Assembly: GCA_021372245.1 (NCBI GenBank)
Contig: JAJFUV010000096.1
Span: 62,001-126,000, forward strand
From: Terriglobales bacterium
GTDB taxonomy: Bacteria > Acidobacteriota > Terriglobia > Bryobacterales > Bryobacteraceae
Direction of reading: 5' to 3'
DNA: 64,000 nucleotides
Position numbers and translations under genes: made by a program. The notes under the pieces were generated by a model, which was given only the letters and a program-made list of their open reading frames with translations, was not told where the DNA came from and did no database searches. This document shows, in pieces, positions 54,565-64,000 of the stretch. The first letter of the stretch is position 1, and each line of letters opens with the position of its first letter.

Positions 54565-54612
54565 GGAAAAACGAGACCGTCTGCCCGACAGGGGACAAAC
54601 GGACTCTTCTTC
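54565..54612. repeat. Inverted pair of REP-like sequences (BIME-like)
   Basis: Bases 54565-54586 read on the minus strand as GGGCAGACGG followed by CTCGTTTTTCC, close to the RAYT-flanking repeat; bases 54591-54612 read GGGGACAAACGGA on the plus strand. The two face each other across 4 bases and can form an imperfect hairpin 29 bases upstream of the TonB receptor start. Confidence 0.5.
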
Positions 54613-54756
54613 TGCTAGATCCAGCCTCTGAGCCACATCCAAGTGGATGATAGATCAGGATGGGAGTGAAGGCAACGAATATTAGTCATTTCCCGTCGTG
54701 TCGCAATCTCACCCCCACGTTGACGTCCGTTGCTAAGTCGCTCAATATGAGGGGAA

Positions 54757-57627
54757 CTACCGCAACCCGAGAAGCCTGGCGTAGCGCGGGCGGGGGATGC
54801 GAAGGCCGTCCAGAATCCAGATTTCCGAGCGTCCGCGGCCGACCGTCCAGGCGAGGCTCTTTCCGTCTGGCGCGAGCGTGATGCGATAACCCGGGTAAAG
54901 CGGGGTTGCCGGACACATATCGCCCACGTCGCGGATGACGCGCTCCTTTCCAGTCTTGGTGTCCACGGCCCATAGAGAGCAGTTGTTGTTCGCCCCACGC
55001 ACCTGATAAATTGTTTTCCCATCCCGCGACCAGGCGTGCGGGGCTGATGCGCTCGCCAGGCGCTTCGTCTCCCTGGTGTCGGGGTTCACCAATGTAATCC
55101 CGGGCTCGTTCATGACTGTGCATGCGATCCAATCGCCGGTGGGAGACCACTCAGGTAAAGAGACATTAGACAGATTCTCAGCCAGATGGATGGGCTGCTG
55201 CGCAGTGCCGGCTTTGACCTTCGCGAGTGTACTCTTGCCCTCCCGGACCCGCCCGTACGCGATCCACTGGCCGTCGGGGGACCAGGTGGGAGACGACTCC
55301 GTAGTCACCTCATCCGTGACCCTAACCGGTGGGGAGCCGCCGGCAACTCCGGCAATCCAGAGCCTGAGACCTCCTACGACCACCACCCACCGTGAATCCG
55401 GTGAAAGCAGCGGTGTCATCAAGAAGAACGGCGGGCCCGGGGGTACACGGAAATCAGAAGGTGTCAGGAGCGCCCGCGACCAATGCTCGGTCAGGCTCTC
55501 CATCCAGACTTCCAGTTCGCCGCGCCGGTCTGTGACGTACACCATGGCCCGTTCCGTGGGGGAGAACGCCGGCATATATTCTCTTTGATAGCTGTTTAGA
55601 GGCTCTCGGACCGGTCCCCCATCGAGAGGCACCTCGACCACGCGGTACTGAGACAGCCAGGATCCGTACACGACTTTCGTGCCGTCCGGCGAGATGGAGG
55701 GATTGGCCGCACGGCGGCTTTCCGTAAACGCCAGCCAGACCCGCCCGGTGTCGCTATCTCCCAGGAACAGCCTTTGGACCAACGAGGCCTTCCCCATCGC
55801 CTGAAACAGCACATGCCGCGAGTCCGGCAACCAGGAGTAAGCTTCGACCGGCCCGTTCGACTCCGGCATGTGGAACTCGACTCGGCGAGCTTTCCCGGGC
55901 GGCCAAGGCAACAACCAAATCTCGACGCCCTGTTGGCTGTTCATTTTTCGAACAAGAATCTTCTTCCCGTCCGGCGAAAAACGAGTTCGGGTCAAGAGGC
56001 TTTGACCAGTGACTTGGAAAGGCGATGGTTGGTACTGGTGTGGCGGGGCTTCCGGCGGAGACGCTATCCAGAGGTCGGGAGAGCCTCGACGCCCGAATAC
56101 CAAGGTGCGGCCATCCGGCGAAAAGCTGCCTGTTATCCCATCCGGTTGCACAAGCACGGGCTGACCACCAGCTACAGCCACCTTCCACAGACCGAACTTA
56201 CCGTCTACAGTCGATGCAACACAGATCCAAAGGGAGTCGGGAGTCCACAACAGGGGGCCCGCAAGGGGCAGCTCCGTGAGTGGCTGTGGCCTAGTCGAAT
56301 CCAGCCTCTGGACGTATATGCGAAAGGATCCTTTTGTACGTCCGATGAACGCGATGCTCTTGCCGTCCGGGGACCACGCGGGATAATTCTGCACATCAAG
56401 CGACGTAGCGAACGGCGTGAGCTTGTAATTGCCAAGGTCCACGTTGCGATCGTCGCGCAGCCAGGCCACCGTCGCAGGGGTCAGCACCAGCATCCCCGCC
56501 AGCGCGCCGGCCAGGAACACCAGGCGCCATGAGCTGGCTCTCGGCTTCGATGGCCCGGTTGGCTCCGGCGCCTCCCGGATCTCTTCGAGCGCGATCCGGG
56601 CATCGCCCATGTCCTGAAGCCGGCGTTCGGGATCCTTACGCAGACAGCGCTGGATCAGTTTCTCCAGTTCCGCAGGCGTGTCCTCGAGCGGTTCCGGTTC
56701 CTTCAGAGCTGTCGCCGCCAGCACCGCCCCGACCGTCTCGCCGCCGAACGCCTTCCGCCCGCTGGCCAGTTCATACAGCACGCAGCCAAAGGCGAAGATG
56801 TCGCTGCGAGCGTCCGCCGGCTTGCCATCGATCTGCTCCGGCGACATGTATTGCGGCGTCCCCAGGACCATCCCGGCCCTCGTCACCGGCCGCTCGGAAG
56901 AAGTGGGGAGTGCGGGGTCGTCGGACGTGACTTCGGACAGCTTGGCGAGGCCGAAGTCGAGCAGTTTGACCCGCCCGTCAACCGTCACCATCACGTTACT
57001 TGGCTTGAGGTCGCGGTGAACAATGCCGGCAGCGTGAGCCTTGGCCAGTGCATCGGCGATCTGCACAGCGATCTTCAGCGCTTCGTTCAGCTTCAGTCCG
57101 CGGTGCCCGATTTTTTTGTCGAGAGTCTTGCCCTCGACGTATTCCATGGCGATGAAATCTACGCCTTCCGCTTGGCCGATCTCATACACGGTGACGATGT
57201 TGGCGTGGTTCAGCGCGGAAGCGGCGCGGGCCTCCCGGACGAGGCGATGCTTGCGTTCCTGGTCAGCCACCAGTTCGCGTGGCAGCACCTTGAGGGCGAC
57301 GAAGCGCTTGAGGCGGAGATCGCGGGCCTTCCACACTTCGCCCATGCCACCCACCCCAGCCAGGGAGACGATCTCGTAGGGGCCCAGGCGGCTTCCGGGT
57401 GAAATACCACTGTTGCCTTCAGCCAGCGCCCGGGCGGCCGCCTCCATGGCGGGTGACTCCAGGAATCCACCCGTCTCGCTGCTGCACGCCAGCATGCGTT
57501 CGACTTCCTCGCGCAGTGAGGCATTCGCCCCGCAGGCTTCGTCCAGGAAGGAACGTCTCTCGGCTTCAGGCTTATCCAGTGCGGCCCCAAAGAGCTCCTC
57601 AAGCCGCGCCCAGCGGTTGGGTTTCAT
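54757..57627 (-). CDS. Membrane Ser/Thr protein kinase with TolB/PD40 beta-propeller
   Basis: 956 residues. A short N-terminal helical segment (RWARLEELFGAALDKPEAERRSFLDEACG) is followed by a complete kinase domain: GxGxxG-like AGVGGMGEVW at 91-99, K113 in VALK, H204-R-D206 and D224-F-G. The protein crosses the membrane once (residues ~367-390). The periplasmic part has PD40/TolB-like blades (NYPAWSPDGKSIAFIGRT, SPDGRTLVFGRRG, SPDGTKVVYGS). It may sense an extracytoplasmic ligand and phosphorylate cytosolic partners. A SD AAGGAG precedes the ATG at 57627, with TAGAAT upstream. The TonB receptor is 220 bases away on the same strand. Confidence 0.93.
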   Translation of the reverse strand: MKPNRWARLEELFGAALDKPEAERRSFLDEACGANASLREEVERMLACSSETGGFLESPAMEAAARALAEGNSGISPGSRLGPYEIVSLAGVGGMGEVWKARDLRLKRFVALKVLPRELVADQERKHRLVREARAASALNHANIVTVYEIGQAEGVDFIAMEYVEGKTLDKKIGHRGLKLNEALKIAVQIADALAKAHAAGIVHRDLKPSNVMVTVDGRVKLLDFGLAKLSEVTSDDPALPTSSERPVTRAGMVLGTPQYMSPEQIDGKPADARSDIFAFGCVLYELASGRKAFGGETVGAVLAATALKEPEPLEDTPAELEKLIQRCLRKDPERRLQDMGDARIALEEIREAPEPTGPSKPRASSWRLVFLAGALAGMLVLTPATVAWLRDDRNVDLGNYKLTPFATSLDVQNYPAWSPDGKSIAFIGRTKGSFRIYVQRLDSTRPQPLTELPLAGPLLWTPDSLWICVASTVDGKFGLWKVAVAGGQPVLVQPDGITGSFSPDGRTLVFGRRGSPDLWIASPPEAPPHQYQPSPFQVTGQSLLTRTRFSPDGKKILVRKMNSQQGVEIWLLPWPPGKARRVEFHMPESNGPVEAYSWLPDSRHVLFQAMGKASLVQRLFLGDSDTGRVWLAFTESRRAANPSISPDGTKVVYGSWLSQYRVVEVPLDGGPVREPLNSYQREYMPAFSPTERAMVYVTDRRGELEVWMESLTEHWSRALLTPSDFRVPPGPPFFLMTPLLSPDSRWVVVVGGLRLWIAGVAGGSPPVRVTDEVTTESSPTWSPDGQWIAYGRVREGKSTLAKVKAGTAQQPIHLAENLSNVSLPEWSPTGDWIACTVMNEPGITLVNPDTRETKRLASASAPHAWSRDGKTIYQVRGANNNCSLWAVDTKTGKERVIRDVGDMCPATPLYPGYRITLAPDGKSLAWTVGRGRSEIWILDGLRIPRPRYARLLGLR

Positions 57628-58452
57628 GCGGGCTCCTTGACTGCATTCTAGTCCCGAATTTCCGATTGTTGTCCCCTTTTTTCTCCTCTCTGTGCGTTCC
57701 GGCCGGAGCGAAGATATGCAACTTTAAGGATGGTTGGTCACGGGGATGATGGTGGCCTCCACGGTTTGCTGGGGCGCCGAGGAATTAGTCAACGGGTCAC
57801 CCACGACGTGGTGGCGATAGTGTCGGCCAGGCCAGCCTTGCTGACGCTAATTGTGAGAGCTTGCAGGATGCTGAATGGAATCCCGTTACTGACCGGAAGC
57901 CTGCAAACCGAAGAAACCGCATATGGCACTCATCCGTTTGGTAACACTGAGGTTACTGGCTGGAGCCAAAGCAATAGCCGGACACTAGTGATCTTATATT
58001 CATCCGGGAGGCAGGCTCTAAGAAAATGTGTCCGGAAGCTTCCGGTCCCCTCCTCGGTGCACCATAAGCTGCTAGTCACATACCTCCGCCTGTCCAGGAC
58101 CCGTCTGGGCCTTCTGATCAATTTTAATGTGCCCTGCCTGAGGGAAGGGATCACCCGCCTTGCCAACCGCTTCCCAGAAGACTAACCAGTTTTGATGTTT
58201 CATGGCGACCACAGCGTAACCATAGCGTCCATGGCGCGAAAGCTTTATTGATGATCCTCAATCGCATTCGCGCCGAGGTCTCACACACGACGACTTCCCA
58301 CAGGTGCCTCTGCCCAAGCCGAGTTTCAGCCTCGGAACATCGCGTTCACGTCGAACGCAGACTTCTTATTTCGCGGATTATCAACGAAATAGGCCGCCCG
58401 CATCCCGTGGTTTCACCACCTCGCCTGCTACAATCCCCACCGAGCCCAGATC
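57628..58452. other. Gene-poor gap with possible gene remnants and a palindrome
   Basis: About 820 bases between the kinase and the small ORF, less GC-rich than its surroundings. I see no convincing intact gene. On the minus strand two short frames between about 57724 and 57945 join sensibly if one frameshift is assumed (ending ...VEATIIPVTNHP), so a decayed gene end is possible. CCGGAAGCTTCCGG at 58032-58045 is a perfect 14-base palindrome. No tRNA, terminator or riboswitch was identified. Confidence 0.35.
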
Positions 58453-58722
58453 ATGCCCCTCATCAGACTCGCTCATGAACAAATCGAAGCCGCCCGCGAA
58501 AGCAAGCTCACCTTCCGGCACCAAGCCGTCCTCAATCAACTCCGCCAACTGCGCCGGGACTCCCCCCTCCCCTCGTCTCACCCGCGACCTGTTGAATCCG
58601 AAGCGGTTGACCCGGAAATCCTCGCCGCGAACGAACCCGATTCGAACCCGCAACCTGTTGTTTCTATTGACCCGTCTCCACCCGGCGAAAGCCCCGCAAC
58701 AGCTCTCCCGGGGGCTGCTTGA
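58453..58722 (+). CDS. Possible small protein, unknown
   Basis: 89 residues. The first third (MPLIRLAHEQIEAARESKLT...VLNQLRQL) is a plausible amphipathic helix, and third-codon positions are mostly G or C as in real genes here; the rest is Pro/Ser/Glu-rich and disordered. A TACAAT lies 18 bases upstream. There is no SD. It may be a real small protein or chance; the opposite strand is also open. Confidence 0.35.
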   Translation: MPLIRLAHEQIEAARESKLTFRHQAVLNQLRQLRRDSPLPSSHPRPVESEAVDPEILAANEPDSNPQPVVSIDPSPPGESPATALPGAA

Positions 58723-58839
58723 CCCATGACCAAGCGCCATACTGAGCGTGAGGGGAAGATGCACCAAAGCATCTGCCAGGTTGAATCTCCGCGCAGCCGC
58801 GTTGACACCTACGTAACGCCTTGCTAGATTGGCATTTTC

Positions 58840-59943
58840 ATGCAACTTTCCGGAGCCTTGAAGGTCACTCCGCTCAATTCCATCCACCGCCAAGCCAACG
58901 CCAAGATGGTCGACTTCGGCGGTTGGGATATGCCCGTGCAGTATTCAGGCATCCTGGATGAGCATCACACCGTTCGCCGTGCGGTGGGACTTTTCGACGT
59001 CAGCCACATGGGCGAGATCGAAATCCGCGGGCCGGAGGCTTTGCGGCTGGTCGATTTCGTGACCACCAACCATGCCGCGAAACTTCAGCCAGGCCAGGCG
59101 CAGTATTCCGGACTGCTTTACGAACACGGCGGCTTCGTCGACGACATCCTGGTTCACAAGGTGACCGGCAGTCACTACTTTCTCTGCGTTAACGCCTCGA
59201 ACCAGGATAAGGACTACGAGCACATCCTCGCCGCCAACCGGTTCGACGCCGAAGTAGAGTTTGCCAGTCCCCGCTACGCGCAGCTTGCCGTGCAGGGGCC
59301 ACGCGCGCTTCAGACGCTCGCCAAACTGACGCCGGTGGATCTCACGGCCATCCGCTACTACAGGTTCGTGGATGGCGAAGTTGCTGGTGTCGCCGCACGG
59401 ATCGCCCGCACGGGCTACACCGGGGAAGACGGCTTTGAGATTTACATAGCGCCTGATGCGGCGCCCCGCATGTGGGGTCTGCTGCTCGACGCCGGCGCGG
59501 AATTCAGCATCAAGCCCTGCGGTCTGGGTGCTCGCAACACGCTGCGTCTGGAGGCCGCCATGGCCCTCTACGGCCACGAAATCACTGCCTCCATCACGCC
59601 GTTCGAAGCGGGACTGGATTGGATCGTCAAGATGGACAAGGGCGATTTCGTGGGCCGCGCGGCGCTGGCCGCCCAACAGGATAAGGGCGTTCAGAGGAAA
59701 TTAACCGGCTTCGAGATGACGGGGCGCGGAATTGCGCGCGACGGCTATGAGGTCTTTCTCGACGGCGCTGGCGCAGGCTGGGTGACCAGCGGCGGACCGT
59801 CGCCTACGCTAGCCAAAAACATTGGCCTCTGCTACCTGCCCGTTGCCCGCGCCGTGGCCGGTACTTCCATCAGCATTCTGATTCGAGGCCAGCTTGTCGA
59901 GGCCCGGACCGCTCCAACACCTTTCTACAGGAGGTCGAAATAA
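58840..59943 (+). CDS. gcvT: Aminomethyltransferase (glycine cleavage T-protein)
   Basis: 367 residues. Transfers the aminomethyl group from lipoyl-H-protein to tetrahydrofolate, forming methylene-THF and ammonia. Motifs are MVDFGGWDMPVQY, GLFDVSHMGEI, ARTGYTGEDGFEIY, CGLGARNTLRLEAAMALYGHEI and the C-terminal GWVTSGGPSPTL. Cytoplasmic. The 117-base leader before the ATG shows only a weak 6-base hairpin (58757-58774) and no glycine-riboswitch core. First of the gcv operon. Confidence 0.96.
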   Translation: MQLSGALKVTPLNSIHRQANAKMVDFGGWDMPVQYSGILDEHHTVRRAVGLFDVSHMGEIEIRGPEALRLVDFVTTNHAAKLQPGQAQYSGLLYEHGGFVDDILVHKVTGSHYFLCVNASNQDKDYEHILAANRFDAEVEFASPRYAQLAVQGPRALQTLAKLTPVDLTAIRYYRFVDGEVAGVAARIARTGYTGEDGFEIYIAPDAAPRMWGLLLDAGAEFSIKPCGLGARNTLRLEAAMALYGHEITASITPFEAGLDWIVKMDKGDFVGRAALAAQQDKGVQRKLTGFEMTGRGIARDGYEVFLDGAGAGWVTSGGPSPTLAKNIGLCYLPVARAVAGTSISILIRGQLVEARTAPTPFYRRSK

Positions 59944-59944
59944 T

Positions 59945-60331
59945 ATGTACCCGAAGAATTATCGCTATACAAAGGAGCACGAGTGGGTTTCAGCCGATGG
60001 CGACACCGGCACCATCGGCATTACGTTTCATGCGCAAAAAGAACTCGGCGACATCGTCTACGTTGACCTCCCGAAAGTCGGCGCCACGGTCGCCAAGGGT
60101 GATACGCTCGGCTCGGTCGAAAGCGTCAAAGCCGTTTCCGATATTTACGCCCCCGTTTCCGGTGAGGTGATCGAGGTCAACGAAACGCTCGCCAACGCGC
60201 CCGAAAGAATCAACGAGGACCCGCACGGCGAAGCCTGGCTGGTGAAGATGCGGCTCACCCAACCCGATGAACTGGACGCTCTACTGGACGCTGGTGCATA
60301 TCAAGAGCACGTCGAGGCGGAAGGCGAGTGA
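59945..60331 (+). CDS. gcvH: Glycine cleavage system H-protein
   Basis: 128 residues. Lipoyl carrier that shuttles the aminomethyl group among P-, T- and L-proteins. The lipoylated lysine is K62 in [17 protein letters not shown]-terminus [14 protein letters not shown] is the family start; AGGAGG lies just before the ATG at 59945. One base after the gcvT stop, and its own stop overlaps gcvPA by 4 bases (GTGA). No lipoyl synthase or ligase gene is next to it. Confidence 0.96.
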   Translation: MYPKNYRYTKEHEWVSADGDTGTIGITFHAQKELGDIVYVDLPKVGATVAKGDTLGSVESVKAVSDIYAPVSGEVIEVNETLANAPERINEDPHGEAWLVKMRLTQPDELDALLDAGAYQEHVEAEGE

Positions 60332-61644
60332 GGTACCTGCCGAAATCGGACACTGAACGCCGCGAGATGCTTAACGCCTGCGGCGTTCAAAAGATGGAGG
60401 ACCTGTTCGCTTCCATTCCGTCTGAACTGAGACTCGGGCGGAGCCTCAACCTGCCGCCGGGCTTGTCCGAGTACGAGATCGCCGGGTATTTCAAAGACCG
60501 GGCGGCGGACGCGGCGGTTGGCTATGCCTGTTTTCTCGGCGCCGGTTCCTATCTGCATTACCGGCCCGTGATGGTGGACACGGTCGTTTCGCGCGGCGAA
60601 TTCCTCACCTCGTACACGCCCTACCAGGCGGAGATCTCGCAGGGGACGCTGACCTCCATCTTCGAGTTTCAGACCATGCTCTGCCAGTTGACGGGCATGG
60701 ACGTGGCCAACGCCTCGATGTACGACGGTTCCACCTCGGTGCCCGAAGCCGCCATGATGGCTTCGCGCATCACGGGGCGCGACCGCGTGCTGGTCTCGCG
60801 TACCGTGCATCCGGAGTACCGTGAGGTTCTGAGAACTTACGCGGCTAATCAGAGGCTGACGATCGAAGAGTTCGGGTACGATCCTGAGACCGGTGCTTCC
60901 GCACTCGAGGATCTTGCCGGCAAGCTCGACTCTTCCTGCGCGGCCGTCGTTGTGCAGTCGCCGAATTTCTTCGGAGTGGTGGAGGATCTGAACCGGTGTG
61001 CGGATCTGGCGCACTCAAACGGCGCTTTGCTCATTCACATCTTCACGGAAGCGGTTTCCCTGGGCCTGCTCCAGCCCTGCGCTGGCGCCGACATCGCCGC
61101 CGGGGAACTGCAGTCGTTCGCCATCTCGCCGAGCTTCGGCGGACCTTACGCGGGCGTCATCGCCACGCGCGAGCGCTACATGCGGCAACTGCCCGGCCGC
61201 CTGGCTGGAGAGACGAAGGACTCGCGCGGCAACCGCGCGTTTTGCCTTACACTAGCCACCCGTGAGCAGCATATCCGCCGCGAGAAGGCGACCTCGAACA
61301 TTTGCACCAACCAGGCGCTCGTCGCGCTGATGGCCACGGTCTTCATGGCCGTTTACGGCAAGCAGGGCCTGCGCGAACTTGCCGAGCAGAACCTCGCCAA
61401 GGCGCACTATCTGGCGAGCCGGACGAAACGGCGCTTCAGCGGTCCGTTCTTCAATGAATTCGTGGTCCGGGCTGGAGCCCGCTCGCCGGAGGAGGTTAAT
61501 CAGTCGTTGCTCGAACGCAAGATTATCGGCGGCTTGCCTCTGGGGCGTTTCTACCCAGAACTTGGAGATTCCATGCTCCTGTGCGCCACCGAGATGAGCC
61601 GGCGCGAGGACATGGATGTACTGGCGGAGGCGCTCGCCCAATGA
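60328..61644 (+). CDS. gcvPA: Glycine dehydrogenase (decarboxylating) subunit 1
   Basis: 438 residues. N-terminal half of the P-protein in the split form. [57 protein letters not shown] and [16 protein letters not shown] are typical. It lacks the PLP-lysine, which is in subunit 2. GTG start in the 4-base overlap with gcvH. Length is usual. The [24 protein letters not shown] segment near the C-terminus is highly conserved. Confidence 0.95.
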   Translation: MRYLPKSDTERREMLNACGVQKMEDLFASIPSELRLGRSLNLPPGLSEYEIAGYFKDRAADAAVGYACFLGAGSYLHYRPVMVDTVVSRGEFLTSYTPYQAEISQGTLTSIFEFQTMLCQLTGMDVANASMYDGSTSVPEAAMMASRITGRDRVLVSRTVHPEYREVLRTYAANQRLTIEEFGYDPETGASALEDLAGKLDSSCAAVVVQSPNFFGVVEDLNRCADLAHSNGALLIHIFTEAVSLGLLQPCAGADIAAGELQSFAISPSFGGPYAGVIATRERYMRQLPGRLAGETKDSRGNRAFCLTLATREQHIRREKATSNICTNQALVALMATVFMAVYGKQGLRELAEQNLAKAHYLASRTKRRFSGPFFNEFVVRAGARSPEEVNQSLLERKIIGGLPLGRFYPELGDSMLLCATEMSRREDMDVLAEALAQ

Positions 61645-63116
61645 TTCGTAAAGTCAGCCCGCACATCACGCAGAACGAACCGCTGCTGTTCGAAATCAGC
61701 TCTCCCGGCAAGCGCGCCTATCAGTTGCCCGCGCTGGACGTTCCTGCGGCCGATCCGGCCAAAGTCCTGGGCGCGGCAAACGTTCGCGACGAAATCACCG
61801 GATTCCCTGAAGTAAGCGAGGTAGAACTGGTGCGGCACTTCTCGCGCCTGTCTACGTGGAACTATTCGATCGACCTCGGAATGTACCCGCTCGGGTCCTG
61901 CACCATGAAATACAATCCCAGGATCAACGAGCAGGTCGCGGGATTCGAGGGCTTGGCCTGGGCGCACCCCTATCAGCCGGAATCGCTCTCGCAAGGCGCC
62001 ATGGAAATCATGGCTCGGCTGGAAGACGCGCTGGCCGAGATCACCGGCATGGACGCCGTGACACTGCAGCCGGCCGCTGGCGCGCACGGCGAACTGACCG
62101 GGATCCTGCTGGTCCGGGCGGCACTCACCGCGCGCGGGAACCCGCGGAAAGAGATCCTGGTTCCGGATTCGGCGCATGGCACCAATCCGGCCACGGCGGC
62201 CATGGCGGGCTATGCCGTCGAAAGCATCAAGTCCAACAGCCAGGGCATGATCGATCTCGACGTGCTCTCGCGCGCCGTGACGGAAGATGTGGCCGCACTG
62301 ATGGTCACCAATCCGAACACCCTCGGTATCTTCGAGGAGAACATCGCACACGCCGCCGGCATCCTGCACGGGAAAGGCGCGTTGCTGTACATGGACGGCG
62401 CCAACATGAACGCGTTGGTGGGCGTAACGCGTCCCGGCGATTTCGGCGTCGACGTGATGCACCTGAACCTGCACAAGACGTTCTCGACGCCGCACGGTGG
62501 CGGCGGCCCCGGTTCCGGCCCCGTGGCTGTCAAGAAGGCGATCGAACCCTTCCTGCCGGTGCCCCGTCTCAGAACGGAAGCCGGCCAGTGGCGTTTCGAC
62601 TTCGCACGTCCACAATCAATCGGACGTGTCCGCGCCTTCTATGGCAACTTCGGCATGATGGTGCGCGCGCTGGCTTACATCCTGGCTTACGGCGGAGATG
62701 GGCTCGCCAAGGCCACCATGGACGCGGTGCTCAACGCCAATTACATCCGTGCGCGTCTGGATGCACACTACGACCTGCCACACGATGCGCCGACCCTGCA
62801 CGAGTGCGTGTTCAGCGACTCGCGTCAGGCCGCCCGCGGCGTGAAGACCGGCGACATCGCCAAACGGCTCATTGATTACGGCTTCCACCCTTACACGGTG
62901 AGTTTTCCGCTCATCGTGCACGGCGCCATGATGATCGAACCGACCGAAAGCGAAAGTAAGCACGAACTGGATCTGTTTATCGACGCTCTGATCTCCATCG
63001 CCAAAGAAGTGGAAGAGAATCCCGACCAGGTGCTCACAGCGCCCCACTCGACGCGCATAGGCAGGGTGGACGAGGTGGCCGCGGCCCGGAAGCCCGTGTT
63101 ACGCTGGCATCCTTGA
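61641..63116 (+). CDS. gcvPB: Glycine dehydrogenase (decarboxylating) subunit 2
   Basis: 511 residues. C-terminal half of the P-protein, which decarboxylates glycine with PLP. The Schiff-base lysine is K279 in [46 protein letters not shown] and [13 protein letters not shown] are strongly conserved. ATG start overlapping gcvPA by 4 bases (ATGA). A two-subunit P-protein is common in Acidobacteria and Firmicutes. The next gene starts at its stop codon. Confidence 0.96.
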   Translation: MIRKVSPHITQNEPLLFEISSPGKRAYQLPALDVPAADPAKVLGAANVRDEITGFPEVSEVELVRHFSRLSTWNYSIDLGMYPLGSCTMKYNPRINEQVAGFEGLAWAHPYQPESLSQGAMEIMARLEDALAEITGMDAVTLQPAAGAHGELTGILLVRAALTARGNPRKEILVPDSAHGTNPATAAMAGYAVESIKSNSQGMIDLDVLSRAVTEDVAALMVTNPNTLGIFEENIAHAAGILHGKGALLYMDGANMNALVGVTRPGDFGVDVMHLNLHKTFSTPHGGGGPGSGPVAVKKAIEPFLPVPRLRTEAGQWRFDFARPQSIGRVRAFYGNFGMMVRALAYILAYGGDGLAKATMDAVLNANYIRARLDAHYDLPHDAPTLHECVFSDSRQAARGVKTGDIAKRLIDYGFHPYTVSFPLIVHGAMMIEPTESESKHELDLFIDALISIAKEVEENPDQVLTAPHSTRIGRVDEVAAARKPVLRWHP

Positions 63117-64000
63117 TGCGCAACGGCTTCCTCGTCGTGCTGGGTCTGGTTCTGCTGATTCGCCTGCCGTTTCTGAACCAGGCCATCCAGGGCGACGACG
63201 TGTACTACCTGGCCGGAGCGCAGCACGCGCAGATCGATCCCGCGCACCCTAACCATGGCCGCTACGTGTTTCTCGGCGACATGGTGGACATGCGCGGCCA
63301 CCCGCATCCGCCGCTGAATGCCTGGGCGCTGGCCGCACTGCTGGCACTGTTCGGCGATGTGTACGAAGTCCCTTTCCACGCGGCTTACATCCTGTTTTCG
63401 CTGATTGCCGCCGCCAGCGTTTGGTCGCTGGCCAAGCGCTTCTCCACGCGGCCCGTGCTCGCAACGGCGCTGTTTCTGTTCACTCCCGCGTTCGTGGTCA
63501 ACGGCAATTCCTTCGAGGCCGACATTCCGTTCCTGGCGTTCTGGCTGGCCGCCGTGGCGCTGGCAGTGAAGGCTATCGACCGGAGATCCCGGCTCTGGCT
63601 TGGCGGTTTCGTCCTGGCGTCCGTACTGGCGGCTATGGGCGCCTATCAGGGCGTGCTGCTTGTGCTTGTCCTGGGCGTGTATCTCTGGCTGAAAGATCGC
63701 AAGTGGTGGCACGCCTGGCCGGCGCTATTCGCAGCGCCCGCGGCGCTTGTTGCGTGGCAGTTGTACGAGCGCGCATCGAGCGGCTCCGCGCCGGCCGGGG
63801 TGCTGTTCTCCTATTTCCAGACTTATGGCTTCCAGGCGATTGCGGCCAAGGCTTCCAGCGCCGCGGCTCTGGTCGCCCACACCGGTTGGATTCTGTTCCC
63901 GCTGCTGGCCGTGGCGGCGTTTTGGAACCGCATCGAAGGCGTGATCGCGCTGGTGCTTGCGGGTTCCTCGATGGCCCTCGACCTCCACCCGCTGTTCTGG
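63116..64000 (+). CDS. GT39/PMT-like membrane glycosyltransferase, cut by window end
   Basis: 295 codons are open to the end, with the ATG at 63116 sharing one base with the gcvPB stop (TGATG). Several helices are visible (FLVVLGLVLLIRLPFL, AAYILFSLIAAASVWSLA, LALFLFTPAFVVNGNSF). The first periplasmic loop, QGDDVYYLAGAQHAQIDP, carries the acidic pair of PMT_2/ArnT-type enzymes using polyprenyl-phosphate sugars. Coupling to gcvPB is likely read-through rather than shared function. Only a partial protein is seen, so domain order is uncertain. Confidence 0.75.
   Translation, partial: MRNGFLVVLGLVLLIRLPFLNQAIQGDDVYYLAGAQHAQIDPAHPNHGRYVFLGDMVDMRGHPHPPLNAWALAALLALFGDVYEVPFHAAYILFSLIAAASVWSLAKRFSTRPVLATALFLFTPAFVVNGNSFEADIPFLAFWLAAVALAVKAIDRRSRLWLGGFVLASVLAAMGAYQGVLLVLVLGVYLWLKDRKWWHAWPALFAAPAALVAWQLYERASSGSAPAGVLFSYFQTYGFQAIAAKASSAAALVAHTGWILFPLLAVAAFWNRIEGVIALVLAGSSMALDLHPLFW

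Noticed and set aside
58723-58839. Possible glycine riboswitch before gcvT
   Set aside because: The conserved core sequences are missing; only a 6-base hairpin is present.
1-64000. CRISPR arrays, prophage genes, rRNA and tRNA
   Set aside because: No regularly spaced direct repeats, phage structural genes or RNA gene cores were seen on either strand.

Overview
This 64 kb window looks like a chromosome fragment from an Acidobacteriota member of the Bryobacterales/'Candidatus Solibacter' kind. The reasons are a secreted protein ending in the TIGR03437-type 'Solibacter' C-terminal module (9122-11551), an Oar-like TonB-dependent receptor with a carboxypeptidase-regulatory N-terminus next to a Ser/Thr kinase with a TolB/PD40 propeller (51117-57627), many Tat-signal oxidoreductases, and a high-GC, tightly packed gene order. 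The assignment is by gene-family content only; no rRNA or tRNA gene was found.

Layout. 1-16.7 kb: secreted catabolic genes (FAD oxidoreductase, sulfatase, amidohydrolase-CIA30 fusion, Gfo/Idh/MocA oxidoreductase, GH106-like enzyme, sugar isomerase, NHL propeller) plus a UvrC N-terminal-half homologue. 16.7-29.9 kb: a glycan cluster with two sodium:solute symporters, two paralogous beta-propeller proteins, a uroporphyrinogen-decarboxylase-fold (URO-D) protein, a secreted TIM-barrel glycosidase and a 1012-residue polysaccharide lyase-esterase fusion. 29.9-43.4 kb: hemL, a geranylgeranyl-reductase-like flavoprotein, an LssY_C protein, a Tat-signal DHDPS-like protein, a clear homologue of methanol:corrinoid methyltransferase MtaB, two polytopic membrane proteins, a DUF362 protein and a zinc-ribbon/lectin membrane protein. 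43.3-46.2 kb: URO-D protein, GH27 alpha-galactosidase and Smr protein in one unit. 46.3-50.2 kb: housekeeping (DUF721-gatC-gatA, ispG, DUF2203). 50.2-51.1 kb: a REP-associated tyrosine transposase (RAYT) between inverted REP-like repeats. 51.1-57.6 kb: TonB receptor and kinase. 58.8-64 kb: gcvT-gcvH-gcvPA-gcvPB followed by the start of a GT39-like membrane protein cut by the window end.

How it may work together. Most of the window fits soil polysaccharide breakdown: secreted glycosidases, lyase/esterase and sulfatase release sugars, symporters import them, and isomerase/oxidoreductases process them. The least expected part is one-carbon metabolism. An MtaB-type enzyme keeps its three zinc ligands (E167, C224, C270), and two URO-D-fold proteins sit inside sugar-degrading units. 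I infer, without proof, a link to methanol or methoxyl groups released from plant glycans, with methyl groups reaching folate metabolism, where the glycine cleavage system also feeds. No corrinoid protein is encoded in the window, so its partner, if any, lies elsewhere.

Limits: starts were chosen by signal peptides, Shine-Dalgarno (SD) sequences and family lengths; no database search was run.
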